The translations under genes and the position numbers were made by a program. DNA of 14,884 bases, taken from contig DJXE01000109.1 of NCBI GenBank assembly GCA_002449595.1, positions 1 through 14,884 of the forward strand, in the 5' to 3' direction. This document shows, in pieces, positions 1-7,811 of this stretch; the first letter of the stretch is position 1, and each line of letters begins with the position of its first letter. The notes below the pieces were generated by a model. That model was given only the letters and a program-made list of their open reading frames with translations, did not search any database and was not told the origin of the DNA. Origin of the DNA: Lachnospiraceae bacterium UBA7012 (GTDB taxonomy: Bacteria; Bacillota; Clostridia; Lachnospirales; Lachnospiraceae).

Positions 1-1196
1 TTCTGGAACTTCTTGTTCTTGTTCATGCGGACGAGGAGGACCTGACTGCCGTCCGCGCGCTCCTTCTGCGCCTTGCGGATGACGGCGGTCAGCTTGTCGC
101 CCGGGAGATTCTTCTCTACGAGGTAGGCCGTCTTCTTCGGCGCGTCCGGGATCTCGAAGCCGTTCTCCATGAGGATGAGAATGATTCTCTCAAATCCGAT
201 GGAGAAGCCGCACGCCGGGACGTCCCTGCCGATGAAGCGCCCGACCATCTTGTCGTAGCGGCCGCCTCCGCCGCAGCTGATGCCGAGCTCCGGCATCGCG
301 ATCTCGAAGATCGTTCCGGTGTAGTAGCTCATGCCGCGCACGATCGTCGGGTCGAACACGACCTGGAAATCCGCGCTCTTCGCTTCTTCCACGCTCTGCA
401 TGATCTCGCGGAGGGAAGTGATCGTGTCGTCCGTGATGACGTCCTTCAGCGCTTCCTCGAGGAAGGCGAGCGGATCGTCCGTCTGCTTCAGGCCGTCGAA
501 CAGCGCGGCATACTTTTCCACGCTCTCCGCCGCGAAACCGCTCTCGACGAGCTCGCTGCGGACGCCGTCCAGGCCGATCTTGTCCATCTTGTCGAGGGTG
601 ATGAAGACTTCGTCCCAGCGCTCCTCCGGGAATCCGCTGTAGGACGCCATCGCCTTCAGCAGCCTTCTCTCGTTGATCCGGATCTGGAAGCCTTTGAAGC
701 CGATGCGGCCGAGGGTCGTCGTCGTCGCGAGGATCAGCTCGATCTCCGCGAGGTTCGAGGGCTCGCCGATGATATCGATGTCGCACTGCATGAACTGGCG
801 GTACCTGCCCTTCTGCGGCCGGTCCGCGCGCCACACATTACCCATCTGCAGCGCCTTGAAGGGCATCTGCAGCTCGTTTTCGTGGTTTGAGAAGTACCGC
901 ACGAGCGGCACGGTCAGGTCATAGCGCAGGCCGTAGTCGACGAGGTCGGCGTCGCTCTTCGCATCTTCCAGACGAAGCTTCTCGCCGCGCTTTAAGATGC
1001 GGAAGATCAGCTTCTCGTTGTCGCCGCCCTGCTTGCTGGTCAGGTTCTCAATGCTCTCGACGCAAGGCGTCTCGATCGACTGGAAGCCGAACTGCCCGTA
1101 CGTCTCCTTGATGAGGGCGATCAGGTAGTCCCGGATCTCCATCTCGCGGGGGAGGATGTCCTTCATGCCGTTGACGGGTTTTTTGATGAGTGCCAT
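1..1196 (-). CDS. hisS: Histidine--tRNA ligase (HisRS), 3' end cut by window edge
   Basis: Class II aminoacyl-tRNA synthetase that charges tRNA-His with histidine in the cytoplasm. Reading the minus strand from ATG at 1196 gives 398 uninterrupted codons before the left edge; roughly the last 20-30 residues of a normal HisRS would be missing. Visible landmarks: LRYDLTVPLVRY at residues 90-101, motif 2 with GRYRQFMQCDIDIIG at 130-144, the histidine-binding signature RGMSYYTGTIFEI at 287-299, GGGRYDKMVG at 310-319 and motif 3 GFSIGFERI at 330-338, followed by the start of the anticodon-binding domain. The start is fixed by AAGGAGA at 1205-1211, 8 nt upstream. The gene follows hypE by 88 bp in the same direction. 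It belongs to the RYDLTVP/QGGDNEKL type rather than the classical Bacillus type. I see no T-box leader; the gap is too short for one. aspS often follows hisS in Firmicutes, which cannot be checked here. Confidence 0.97.
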   Translation of the reverse strand, partial: MALIKKPVNGMKDILPREMEIRDYLIALIKETYGQFGFQSIETPCVESIENLTSKQGGDNEKLIFRILKRGEKLRLEDAKSDADLVDYGLRYDLTVPLVRYFSNHENELQMPFKALQMGNVWRADRPQKGRYRQFMQCDIDIIGEPSNLAEIELILATTTTLGRIGFKGFQIRINERRLLKAMASYSGFPEERWDEVFITLDKMDKIGLDGVRSELVESGFAAESVEKYAALFDGLKQTDDPLAFLEEALKDVITDDTITSLREIMQSVEEAKSADFQVVFDPTIVRGMSYYTGTIFEIAMPELGISCGGGGRYDKMVGRFIGRDVPACGFSIGFERIILILMENGFEIPDAPKKTAYLVEKNLPGDKLTAVIRKAQKERADGSQVLLVRMNKNKKFQ

Positions 1197-1204
1197 AGTT
1201 GGGG

Positions 1205-1211
1205 TCTCCTT
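1205..1211 (-). promoter_or_regulatory. Ribosome binding site of hisS
   Basis: AAGGAGA on the minus strand, 8 nt before the ATG at 1196. It decides the hisS start and implies independent translation initiation rather than coupling to hypE. Confidence 0.85.
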
Positions 1212-1225
1212 AATTAATTGTTGAG

Positions 1226-1256
1226 CACTCGCAGAACGCTTCGCGTTCCGCTCGTG
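1226..1256 (-). other. Hairpin in hypE-hisS gap with GCGAAGC tip
   Basis: On the minus (transcript) strand the arms are GAACGC/GCGTTC around a GAA loop (1234-1248), extended by GCG/TGC with one G-U pair, a tandem G-A/A-G step, and CAC/GTG. The same positions on the plus strand are T/C and A/C mismatches, so the fold favours the mRNA strand. The tip GCGAAGC is known as an unusually stable mini-hairpin. No T-run follows, so it is not a normal intrinsic terminator. It could be a dispersed palindromic repeat, an RNA-processing or stability element between hypE and hisS, or a weak attenuator. No second copy was seen in this window. Confidence 0.6.
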
Positions 1257-1284
1257 ATGTTTGTCGTCCTGCATTACTTGTTAT

Positions 1285-2301
1285 TCAGCAGATGCGTGGT
1301 AACCCCTCTCCGTAAAGGGGCCCAAGCACCCGTAATCCTCCGACCGGCGTGCGGAGCAGGAGCCGGCCTTCCGGCATGTTTTCCGCCGCGGCTACTTCTC
1401 CGATGACCGCCGCGTCCTGTCCGTAGCGGCTGCCGCGGATCGCTTCCAGCGCCTTCTCAGTGTCTGCCGGATCGACGACCACCGCCATCTTTCCTTCGTT
1501 GCCCATATACAGCGGGTCGAGTCCGAGGATACCGCAGAAGTCGCGAACGTCGCGGCGCACGGGAAGAGCCTTTTCTTCCAGAATGATCGTCTTGCCAGAC
1601 TCGGATGCGAACTCGTGCATCACGGTACCGAGGCCGCCTCTCGTCACGTCCCGCATCGCGCGGACGCGGACGCCTGCCGCAAACAGCGCGGACGTCATCT
1701 CGCCGAGCGGCGCATTGTCGCTCTGGATGGTGTTTTCGAGGCCCATGCGCTTGCCGAGGATCGCGGCGTGATGCTCTCCGAGCGTGCCGGAAATGATGAC
1801 TGCGTCCCCTTCCCGGATCTGGTCTGCGCCAACGGATCTGCCTTCCGGGACGAAGCCGACACCAGCCGTGTTGATGATGATGCCACCCTCCGGATGGCCG
1901 CTGTTCTCGATGACTTTGGTGTCGCCGGCGACGATCTGGATCCCGGCTTCCGCCGCTGTCTGCGCTGCGGACTGCACGATCTTTTCGAGCGCGTCCGTCG
2001 GCATTCCCTCTTCCAGGATGCAGCCGAAGGTCAGATACTTCGGCACGGCGCCGCTCATCAGAAGGTCGTTGACGGTGCCGCAGATGCACAGCCTGCCGAT
2101 GTCGCCGCCCGGATAGAAATACGGCGTCACGACGAAGCTGTCCGTCGTCATCGCGATCCTGCCGCTTCCCGGCACGACCGCGGCGTCGCCCATCGCGTCC
2201 AGATACTCGTTATGAAAATACTTCGCAAAGATGCCCGCGATCAGTTCGGACGTGGACTGTCCGCCGCTGCCGTGGGCCATTTTTATGAATGATTCTGTCA
2301 T
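1285..2301 (-). CDS. hypE: Hydrogenase maturation protein HypE (carbamoyl dehydratase)
   Basis: HypE accepts a carbamoyl group from HypF on its C-terminal cysteine and dehydrates it with ATP to a thiocyanate, the source of the CN ligands of the [NiFe] centre. The 338-residue product is of normal family length. It shows the N-terminal AHGSGG (residues 9-14), TTDSFVV (52-58), PGGDIG (64-69), GTVNDL (75-80) and GDTKV (126-130) of the PurM/AIRS ATP-binding fold, a later RGGLG, and ends exactly with PRIC, carrying the catalytic cysteine 338. The start ATG shares one base with the hypD stop (TAATG), and AAGAGGAA at 2306-2313 is a good ribosome site inside the hypD end, so the two are translationally coupled. 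It is the last hyp gene before hisS. No key residue appears to be missing. Confidence 0.98.
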   Translation of the reverse strand: MTESFIKMAHGSGGQSTSELIAGIFAKYFHNEYLDAMGDAAVVPGSGRIAMTTDSFVVTPYFYPGGDIGRLCICGTVNDLLMSGAVPKYLTFGCILEEGMPTDALEKIVQSAAQTAAEAGIQIVAGDTKVIENSGHPEGGIIINTAGVGFVPEGRSVGADQIREGDAVIISGTLGEHHAAILGKRMGLENTIQSDNAPLGEMTSALFAAGVRVRAMRDVTRGGLGTVMHEFASESGKTIILEEKALPVRRDVRDFCGILGLDPLYMGNEGKMAVVVDPADTEKALEAIRGSRYGQDAAVIGEVAAAENMPEGRLLLRTPVGGLRVLGPLYGEGLPRIC

Positions 2302-3347
2302 TATATTCCTCTTGCCACAAAGTGATTAAAGCAGCTCCCCTCCTGCGACACCATGCAGGCGCCGTGCGGATCCTGCGGTGTGCAGACCTTTCCAAACAGG
2401 GGACACTGCTCAGGCGTGATCTCGCCCGTCAGCACGTGCGCGCACTGGCAGCCGGTCGCCATGCGGTCCTCCGTGAGGCCCTCGCTTCCTGCGTCGTACT
2501 GCGCAAATTCATCTTTCAGGCGCATACCGGAGCCGGGGATGATCCCCATGCCGCGCCATGCCGCATCGCAAGGCTCGAAAAACTCCGCTGTGAGCTGTCT
2601 GGATTCGGGGCTGCCTTCCTTTTCCACGACGCCCGGGTAAAGGTTTCTGACCTCTCCCCTGCCCTGCATCTTCACGAGGGCGTAGATCGTCGCGAGCAGC
2701 TGCGGTCCCTCAAAACCCGAGACCACGAAAGGCACGCCGTACTTCGCGGCGGCAGTAATGTAGTCCTCGTAGCCGGCGACCGCGCAGACATGGCCCGGTG
2801 CGATGAAGCCGTCGATCTTTGCGCCGGAGTCCATGAGCCAGCCGATGACCTGCGGCATTGTCTTGAGCGACGTAAGTAGTTTGACGTTGCGGATTCCGCG
2901 GCGCTCCGCCTCCTGAATAAGGATCGCGTAGACCGGAATCGTCGTCTCGAAGCCGACCGCCGCAAAGACGTACGTCCTCTGCGGATCCGCCTCTGCGAGA
3001 TCCAGCATCTGCGCCGGCGAGTAGACCATGTGCACTCTTCCGCCGCGCGCTTTCGCGTCCGCGAGGCTCATGCTGCTTCCGCGCACGCGCAGAAGATCGC
3101 CAAACGCGCAGACGGCCGTGCCCTCCGTGAGCGCGAGCTCCGTCAGCCTGTCGATGTAGGCCGTGACCGTCACGCAGACCGGGCAGCCCGGTCCGGAAAT
3201 CAGACGGATCTTGTCAGACAGGAGGGATGGGATGCCGTTTTTCACGATGGAGGCGGTGTGTGTGCCGCACACCTCCATGATCCTCAGGGGCGCGCCGTCG
3301 TACGAGGCGAGCTCCTCGCGGATCCGTTCCAGAGTGAGCGCGCTCAT
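2301..3347 (-). CDS. hypD: Hydrogenase maturation protein HypD (Fe-S scaffold)
   Basis: HypD carries a [4Fe-4S] cluster and, with HypC, holds the iron atom while the CN groups from HypE and a CO ligand are attached to build Fe(CN)2CO. The 348-residue protein has the family motifs CGTHT (Cys27), GPGCPVC (Cys55 and Cys58) and the C-terminal cysteine-rich cluster region from about residue 300 (GCQCAH, then EQCPLFG, VCTPQ, GACMVS and GSCFNHF). These cysteines keep the spacing known for E. coli Cys41/Cys69/Cys72. The start ATG overlaps the hypC stop by 4 nt (ATGA), and a GGAGGAGG stretch lies in the end of hypC, so expression is coupled to hypC. Its stop overlaps the hypE start by one base. Confidence 0.98.
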   Translation of the reverse strand: MSALTLERIREELASYDGAPLRIMEVCGTHTASIVKNGIPSLLSDKIRLISGPGCPVCVTVTAYIDRLTELALTEGTAVCAFGDLLRVRGSSMSLADAKARGGRVHMVYSPAQMLDLAEADPQRTYVFAAVGFETTIPVYAILIQEAERRGIRNVKLLTSLKTMPQVIGWLMDSGAKIDGFIAPGHVCAVAGYEDYITAAAKYGVPFVVSGFEGPQLLATIYALVKMQGRGEVRNLYPGVVEKEGSPESRQLTAEFFEPCDAAWRGMGIIPGSGMRLKDEFAQYDAGSEGLTEDRMATGCQCAHVLTGEITPEQCPLFGKVCTPQDPHGACMVSQEGSCFNHFVARGI

Positions 3348-3571
3348 GACCGGATCGCCTCCTCCAGTTCCTTAAAGAGCTCGGTCAGCTCGTCCGCCTC
3401 CTGCTCCTGCAGGACCCGGATCACGCAGCCGGCGTGCACCAGCACGCGGTCGCCCTCCTTGATATCGGAAACCCCGGTCAGCGCATCCACCGTCGTGCCC
3501 GAAAAATCGACAGTCGCCTTATGCTCCGCCGGACGGACCGCTATGACTGTTCCCGGATATGCTACGCACAT
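3344..3571 (-). CDS. hypC: Hydrogenase maturation chaperone HypC
   Basis: Small OB-fold chaperone (75 residues, normal for the family) that binds HypD and then the hydrogenase large-subunit precursor, delivering the iron-cyanide moiety. It begins with the diagnostic MCVAYPGTV, in which Cys2 is the iron-binding residue exposed after removal of Met1. The middle has the usual EGDRVLVHAGCVIRVL pattern and the tail is an acidic helix. The start is supported by AAGGAGAG at 3579-3586. The gene overlaps hypD by 4 nt. The 86 bp between hypF and hypC are not neutral spacer: they contain a diverged copy of the hypF 3' end, described separately. Confidence 0.97.
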   Translation of the reverse strand: MCVAYPGTVIAVRPAEHKATVDFSGTTVDALTGVSDIKEGDRVLVHAGCVIRVLQEQEADELTELFKELEEAIRS

Positions 3572-3606
3572 ATTGAATCTCTCCTTTTATGTGGATCCTG
3601 CGGTGT

Positions 3607-3648
3607 CAGCGTCGCAGCAATAGCCTGCCCCAGACTGATCCCATCGTG
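3607..3648 (-). pseudogene. Remnant: second copy of the hypF 3' end
   Basis: Downstream of the hypF stop (TAA at 3658-3660), in the same frame, the minus strand reads HDGISLGQAIAATL, closely matching the real hypF C-terminus NDGGISLGQAFIAAQTL at 3667-3717. Codon by codon there are three gaps, each of one whole codon, and apart from Asn/His the differences are synonymous (GAC/GAT, AGC/AGT, TTG/CTG, GGA/GGG, ATC/ATT, GCA/GCT, GCA/GCG). Both copies are followed within about 12 nt by GGATCC (3652-3657 and 3593-3598). Such a pattern implies that the fragment evolved as coding sequence, so it is probably the tail of another hypF allele or paralogue. It has no start and is preceded by a stop in frame. 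Confidence 0.75.
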
Positions 3649-3657
3649 TCAGGATCC

Positions 3658-6384
3658 TTATTTCCGCAGCGTCTGTGCTGCGATAAAAGCCTGTCCCAAG
3701 CTGATTCCGCCGTCGTTCGGGGGTACCAGCCTGTTCAAGTATACATGAAAACCTTCGTTTCGTAAAAGATGGACGCACCCCTCTGCGAGGATCCGGTTCT
3801 GGAACGATCCGCCCGAGAGCGCAACCGCGGTTTCGCCGGTCTTTGCGCGGATCTTCCTACAGATCTGCACGCTTCCCTCGAGGATCGCCATGTGGAACAG
3901 GAGGGCGGCGAAGTCCGCTGATTCCTCCTGCATCGCCTGCATGATTCCTCGCGCGAGGACTTCCTGTGACAGGAGGAGCCTTCCGTCCTCTTCTCTCACA
4001 AGTTCCGGGAAAAGCATTTCCACCCGCCTCCAGAGATCCGCTCTCTCGAGGATCGCGTGGATGAGATCTGACTCGTTTCTGGGAGTGCCGGTGTTGACGG
4101 TTTCGGTCTCGTTCCCAGCTGCTCCAACATCTGAAAACTCAGTCCTGTCACTGTCCGCTCCAGCGTTTGCATTATCTTCTAAGAGAATTGATTTCGCCGC
4201 TCGGATCGCAGCATTTTCAAGCGCGATGGCGCACTCTCCTTCATATGAATTCTCTGCTCGAAGGCTAAGCAGGAAAGCCGCGGCGTCAAACAGACGCCCC
4301 ATGCTTGTGCAAGATACGGTGTTGATGTTATGCGCAAGCGCTGCACGAACCATTTGCTCCTTGGCGGGGGAGATGTTCTGCCGCGCCAGGAAAAAGCCTG
4401 AATTTGAATCGCTACCTGATACTTTGCCGGTGCCTTCCACGATGGAGGCATTCCTGTCTGGCGCAAGCTTCGTGTCTACTGCATTTTCACATGATGTGAT
4501 AAGACAGCATGCTGCGAGTTCCGCGTCCTTCGCCGCGCGGTCGCCGCCGCATAGACGAATCGCGGAAAGAGATGCTTCTCTCTCGAATCCGGATCCCTTG
4601 CAATATAGGAACTCTCCGCCCCAGAGCTGGCCGTCCGTCCCGTATCCCGTGCCGTCAAAGGCAATACCGATGCAGGACTCCAGCCCATGCTCCGCCATCA
4701 CAGAAGCGATGTGGGCGTGGTGATGCTGGACGCGGATCTCTTCTACTTGTTCAGTTCCTTTTGAAGCGAGTTCTTCCGCGATCTCCTTCCCGTGCGCCGA
4801 TGAAAGGTAGCCGGGATGAAGATCTGTGACGATGATCTCCGGCTTTACTTCGAAGACATCCGCCATGTCGCGGATCCCACTGGTGTAATTTCCGTAAACG
4901 CCATACTCCGCGAGGTCACCGTAATACTGCGACAGGATCGCGCGATCGCGTTTCATGAGACAGAATGTGCTCTTCAGGTCTCCGCCGAGCGCGAGGATCG
5001 CGGCCCCGGAAGAAGCCCCATGCTTCACGAATACCGGCATCGGAACGTATCCTCTGCTTCTGCGAATCATCTGCGCCTGCCCGTCCACGACACTCAGCAC
5101 CGAGTCGTCGAGCGGCCGCAGGATCTCCCTGTCGTGATCGTAGACTGCGTCCGGCGGATCTTCGCTCTGCCGGAAGAATGTGAGCAGGTCCTCGTTATGC
5201 GTCAGGATCGGTCCGTCCGTCAGGTTGCAGCTCGTGACGATCAGCGGTCCGCACAATCCTGTAAGCAATGTCTGGAACCCCGCCGACGGAAGAAACGCGC
5301 CAATCCTCCGGCTCTCCGCACATACTTCTGCGGGGAAGGCGGAGCGAACTGCGGGTTCAAGAAGCACGATCGGCCGCGCGGAGGAACGAAGCAGTTTCTC
5401 TTCTTCCTCATTGACGATGCAATACTCTTTCACGGCACTGACGTCATGGAACAGCACAGCAAAAGGCTTCTTTTCACGGCCTTTTATCTTCCGAAGGCGC
5501 TTCGCCGCGTCGGCATCGTTCGCAAGGCACATCAGCTGATACCCGCCGACACTCTTTGCAGCAAGAATTCCTCCGTGCCGCAAGATCGCCGCAGCCTTCA
5601 TCAGATCTTCGTCGATGTCACTTCCTTCAGAAGCACTATTCATGCGGATGAATTGTGTTCCATCGAATCCGTAGAGCACCATCTGCGGTCCGCAGTCGTG
5701 GCAGGAAATTGTCTGCGCATGCCTGCGTCGTCCGGTCGTATACTCCACAGCGCAGGTGGGACACATCTCATACGGAAGCATCGCCGTCGTATCCCGGTCA
5801 TACGGGAACCGCCGGAGGATGCTCCATCTCGGTCCACAGGAAGCGCAGCTGATCAGCGGATATCCGTGTCGTCTGTCAGATGGATCCTCCATCTCACCTG
5901 TGCATTCTTCACAGATCCCGATATCCGGCGGAAATACCGGAAGATCATCAACTTGCTCGACTTCACTCTCACAAATTCGGAAGTGTTCGGGCAGCGGCAG
6001 AATACCGTCACTCTCTTTTCTATCATTCAGGGCTTCTGCGGCATGCTCTTCTGTTTCATCCAAGGCAGGTTCTTTTCCCACAACTGTCGCATATTCTTCT
6101 GCGACGCTCGAGACATCTGCTTTGTCCTCAGCTGCCACATAGCGGTCTGTTACGTCGCGTGCGTCCACGGACACAAGCAGTCCGCCAGCAGGCACCTTGG
6201 TCTGCACTGTCTGCAGGAAAGTATCCACGGCGGAAGCGCTGCCTGCTGCCAGAATCGTGACGACGCCGCCGGTGTTCCTGACTTCTCCGACAAGATTTAG
6301 TTTTTCAGCGAGACGCGCGATAAACGGGCGGTAGCCGATGCCCTGCACCGCACCTGTCACGCGGATCGACAATACTTTACTCAT
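3658..6384 (-). CDS. hypF: Carbamoyltransferase HypF, enlarged form (908 aa)
   Basis: HypF converts carbamoyl phosphate and ATP into carbamoyl-adenylate and transfers the carbamoyl group to the HypE C-terminal cysteine. All domains are present in order: acylphosphatase (VQGIGYRPF with Arg19, and Asn37), two zinc fingers (Cys158/161/180/183 and Cys208/211/228/231), a YrdC/Sua5-like domain (from about 265), and a Kae1-like domain with the metal-binding HHHAH near residues 550-560 and the end NDGGISLGQA. At 908 residues it is much longer than the usual 740-780. The excess is in acidic, low-complexity inserts at about 83-133 (inside the last part of the acylphosphatase domain) and in the Kae1-like domain (roughly 640-670 and 745-790). 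The ATG overlaps the dprA stop (ATGA). GGAGG at 6386-6390 is only one base from the ATG, suggesting translation by re-initiation from dprA. No frameshift is seen. Confidence 0.97.
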   Translation of the reverse strand: MSKVLSIRVTGAVQGIGYRPFIARLAEKLNLVGEVRNTGGVVTILAAGSASAVDTFLQTVQTKVPAGGLLVSVDARDVTDRYVAAEDKADVSSVAEEYATVVGKEPALDETEEHAAEALNDRKESDGILPLPEHFRICESEVEQVDDLPVFPPDIGICEECTGEMEDPSDRRHGYPLISCASCGPRWSILRRFPYDRDTTAMLPYEMCPTCAVEYTTGRRRHAQTISCHDCGPQMVLYGFDGTQFIRMNSASEGSDIDEDLMKAAAILRHGGILAAKSVGGYQLMCLANDADAAKRLRKIKGREKKPFAVLFHDVSAVKEYCIVNEEEEKLLRSSARPIVLLEPAVRSAFPAEVCAESRRIGAFLPSAGFQTLLTGLCGPLIVTSCNLTDGPILTHNEDLLTFFRQSEDPPDAVYDHDREILRPLDDSVLSVVDGQAQMIRRSRGYVPMPVFVKHGASSGAAILALGGDLKSTFCLMKRDRAILSQYYGDLAEYGVYGNYTSGIRDMADVFEVKPEIIVTDLHPGYLSSAHGKEIAEELASKGTEQVEEIRVQHHHAHIASVMAEHGLESCIGIAFDGTGYGTDGQLWGGEFLYCKGSGFEREASLSAIRLCGGDRAAKDAELAACCLITSCENAVDTKLAPDRNASIVEGTGKVSGSDSNSGFFLARQNISPAKEQMVRAALAHNINTVSCTSMGRLFDAAAFLLSLRAENSYEGECAIALENAAIRAAKSILLEDNANAGADSDRTEFSDVGAAGNETETVNTGTPRNESDLIHAILERADLWRRVEMLFPELVREEDGRLLLSQEVLARGIMQAMQEESADFAALLFHMAILEGSVQICRKIRAKTGETAVALSGGSFQNRILAEGCVHLLRNEGFHVYLNRLVPPNDGGISLGQAFIAAQTLRK

Positions 6385-7757
6385 GCCTCCAGTATACCAC
6401 CAACCGTATACCTGCCCGGGGATTCTTCCCGGACGATTCCCCGCATCGAGAGCATCAGCAGTGTTGTCGTGATCTCGCGGATCCCCGCGCTGTAGCCAAG
6501 GGCCTTCCTCACAGATTCATAGATGTCATCCGCGCTCCTTTCCTCTCCTTCATCCAGAGAACGCAGAACCGCGGCCTCAAGCTGAGTGAGCGGAGCACCC
6601 GTGATCCTGGTTGGTTCTCCTTTTCCTCGAACTTCCTGTTTCATTTCCAGCTGCGTCGCTTTTTCATGCCTGCGTTGCGTCCCTGCTCTCAAGTCTGCAG
6701 CTATTCCGAAGATGTCCTCGAGGATGTCTTCCGGTCTCGTTGCGATCATCGCGCCCTGCCGCAGGAGCTGCAGGCAGCCGGAAGATGCCGCATCCGTGAC
6801 GCGGGCCGGCAGTGCATAAACTTCCCGGTTCTGGTCCAGCGCCCGCTCAACAGTGATCATTGTGCCGGACCGCTCCCGCGCCTCGACGACGAGCAGTGCG
6901 TCCGATAGCCCGCTGATGATCCTGTTGCGAAGCGGAAAGAGTCCGCTGACCGGCTGCGTTCCCGGGCAATACTCCGAGAGGATGCCCGAGCCTTCCTGCG
7001 ATTGAAGCTGTTCGTAGAGGTCGCGGTTTTCTTCCGGATAACAGATGTCGGGGCCGCATCCCAGCACCGCAAAGGAACGGCCTCCTGCGAGCAGGGCCGA
7101 TCTTCCAGAGACGCCGTCAATTCCTCGTGCCATGCCCGAGATGATCTGCACTCCCGCAAAAGCCAGCGCGGAGGCGAACTGCTCCGCCTGCTTTCTCCCG
7201 TAGACGGTCGAGGCGCGCGTGCCGATCATGCCCACGGATGGCAGCCGCTCGTCCGGCAGGGACCCGATATAGTAGAGCAGGTATGGCGGGTCCGGGGTCT
7301 CGCGGAGTTTTGCCGGGTATTCCTCGTCCAGGATCGTGACGTAGCGCACTTTTGTCCGCATTATCTGCTCTTCCAGCCCCTGCGGATCGAGACATCTCGC
7401 CCTCAGCAATCTGCCTGTAGCCGCGCCCGCGTTTTTCAAATCTCGGTACCTTCCGCTCACTGCTTTCTGTAATTCTTCTTCACCCATCTCGAACAGAGCC
7501 CGCAGCGGGATCCTGGCCCCTTGACCTTTGGGCGTGTCGTTATCTCTGCTTTCCTGGCTTGTGTCGGAAGTCTCGTCGCCATCTTCATTTGAATATGCTT
7601 GTGAGAATCCTCCACTCTCTGATGCTGCTATGCTTTCTGTTATTTCATCTGTTACTTCGCCGGTGAGCCTCTGGAGCGTTCCCTGTCCGATCTGTGCTCC
7701 ATAGCTCAGCCAGAGAAGAAGCTGCCTCGCGGAGTACCGGCTGCTGTCTCTTTTCAT
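6381..7757 (-). CDS. dprA: DNA-processing protein DprA
   Basis: DprA binds incoming single-stranded DNA during natural transformation, protects it and loads RecA. The 458-residue product has the Rossmann-like DprA core: GTRAST (179-184), SGMARGIDG (207-215), AVLGCG (230-235), PEENRDLY (241-248), LFPLRNRIISGLS (273-285) and SGTMIT (297-302), and a C-terminal winged-helix (DprA_WH-like) segment at about 385-455. An N-terminal helical region is interrupted by an acidic, Ser/Asp/Glu-rich stretch at about 37-80, making the protein longer than the usual 290-370 residues. That DNA (7561-7660) is about 44% GC by hand count, lower than its surroundings. The start is supported by TGGAGA at 7765-7770. 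It follows comM by 54 bp and overlaps hypF by 4 nt. The gene may also work in general recombination if the species is not transformable. Confidence 0.96.
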   Translation of the reverse strand: MKRDSSRYSARQLLLWLSYGAQIGQGTLQRLTGEVTDEITESIAASESGGFSQAYSNEDGDETSDTSQESRDNDTPKGQGARIPLRALFEMGEEELQKAVSGRYRDLKNAGAATGRLLRARCLDPQGLEEQIMRTKVRYVTILDEEYPAKLRETPDPPYLLYYIGSLPDERLPSVGMIGTRASTVYGRKQAEQFASALAFAGVQIISGMARGIDGVSGRSALLAGGRSFAVLGCGPDICYPEENRDLYEQLQSQEGSGILSEYCPGTQPVSGLFPLRNRIISGLSDALLVVEARERSGTMITVERALDQNREVYALPARVTDAASSGCLQLLRQGAMIATRPEDILEDIFGIAADLRAGTQRRHEKATQLEMKQEVRGKGEPTRITGAPLTQLEAAVLRSLDEGEERSADDIYESVRKALGYSAGIREITTTLLMLSMRGIVREESPGRYTVGGILEA

Positions 7758-7811
7758 CTCATCATCTCCAATTCTTGTTCCATCATTTCATGACATAAAC
7801 TTGTTTTTGAT

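Noticed and set aside
190..834. 214-codon minus-strand open frame inside hisS
   Set aside because: Out-of-frame reading of hisS, very rich in Arg, with no family resemblance. The real hisS frame runs through from 1196 to the window edge.
1197..1284. T-box leader for hisS
   Set aside because: Only 88 bp are available and neither a T-box bulge sequence nor a terminator/antiterminator pair with a T-run is present.
1615..2292. 225-codon plus-strand open frame opposite hypE
   Set aside because: Antisense of a fully conserved hypE; its composition is typical of a shadow frame in GC-rich DNA.
3593..3657. The two GGATCC boxes around the hypF tail remnant as mobile-element direct repeats
   Set aside because: Only six shared bases, no element between them other than the hypF-like tail, and no transposase or inverted ends; best seen as part of the duplicated region.
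4816..6300. 494-codon open frame on the plus strand opposite hypF
   Set aside because: It is the antisense shadow of hypF, whose domains and zinc fingers are intact in the other strand. The plus-strand product has no recognisable motif, and I see no ribosome site clearly matched to its start.
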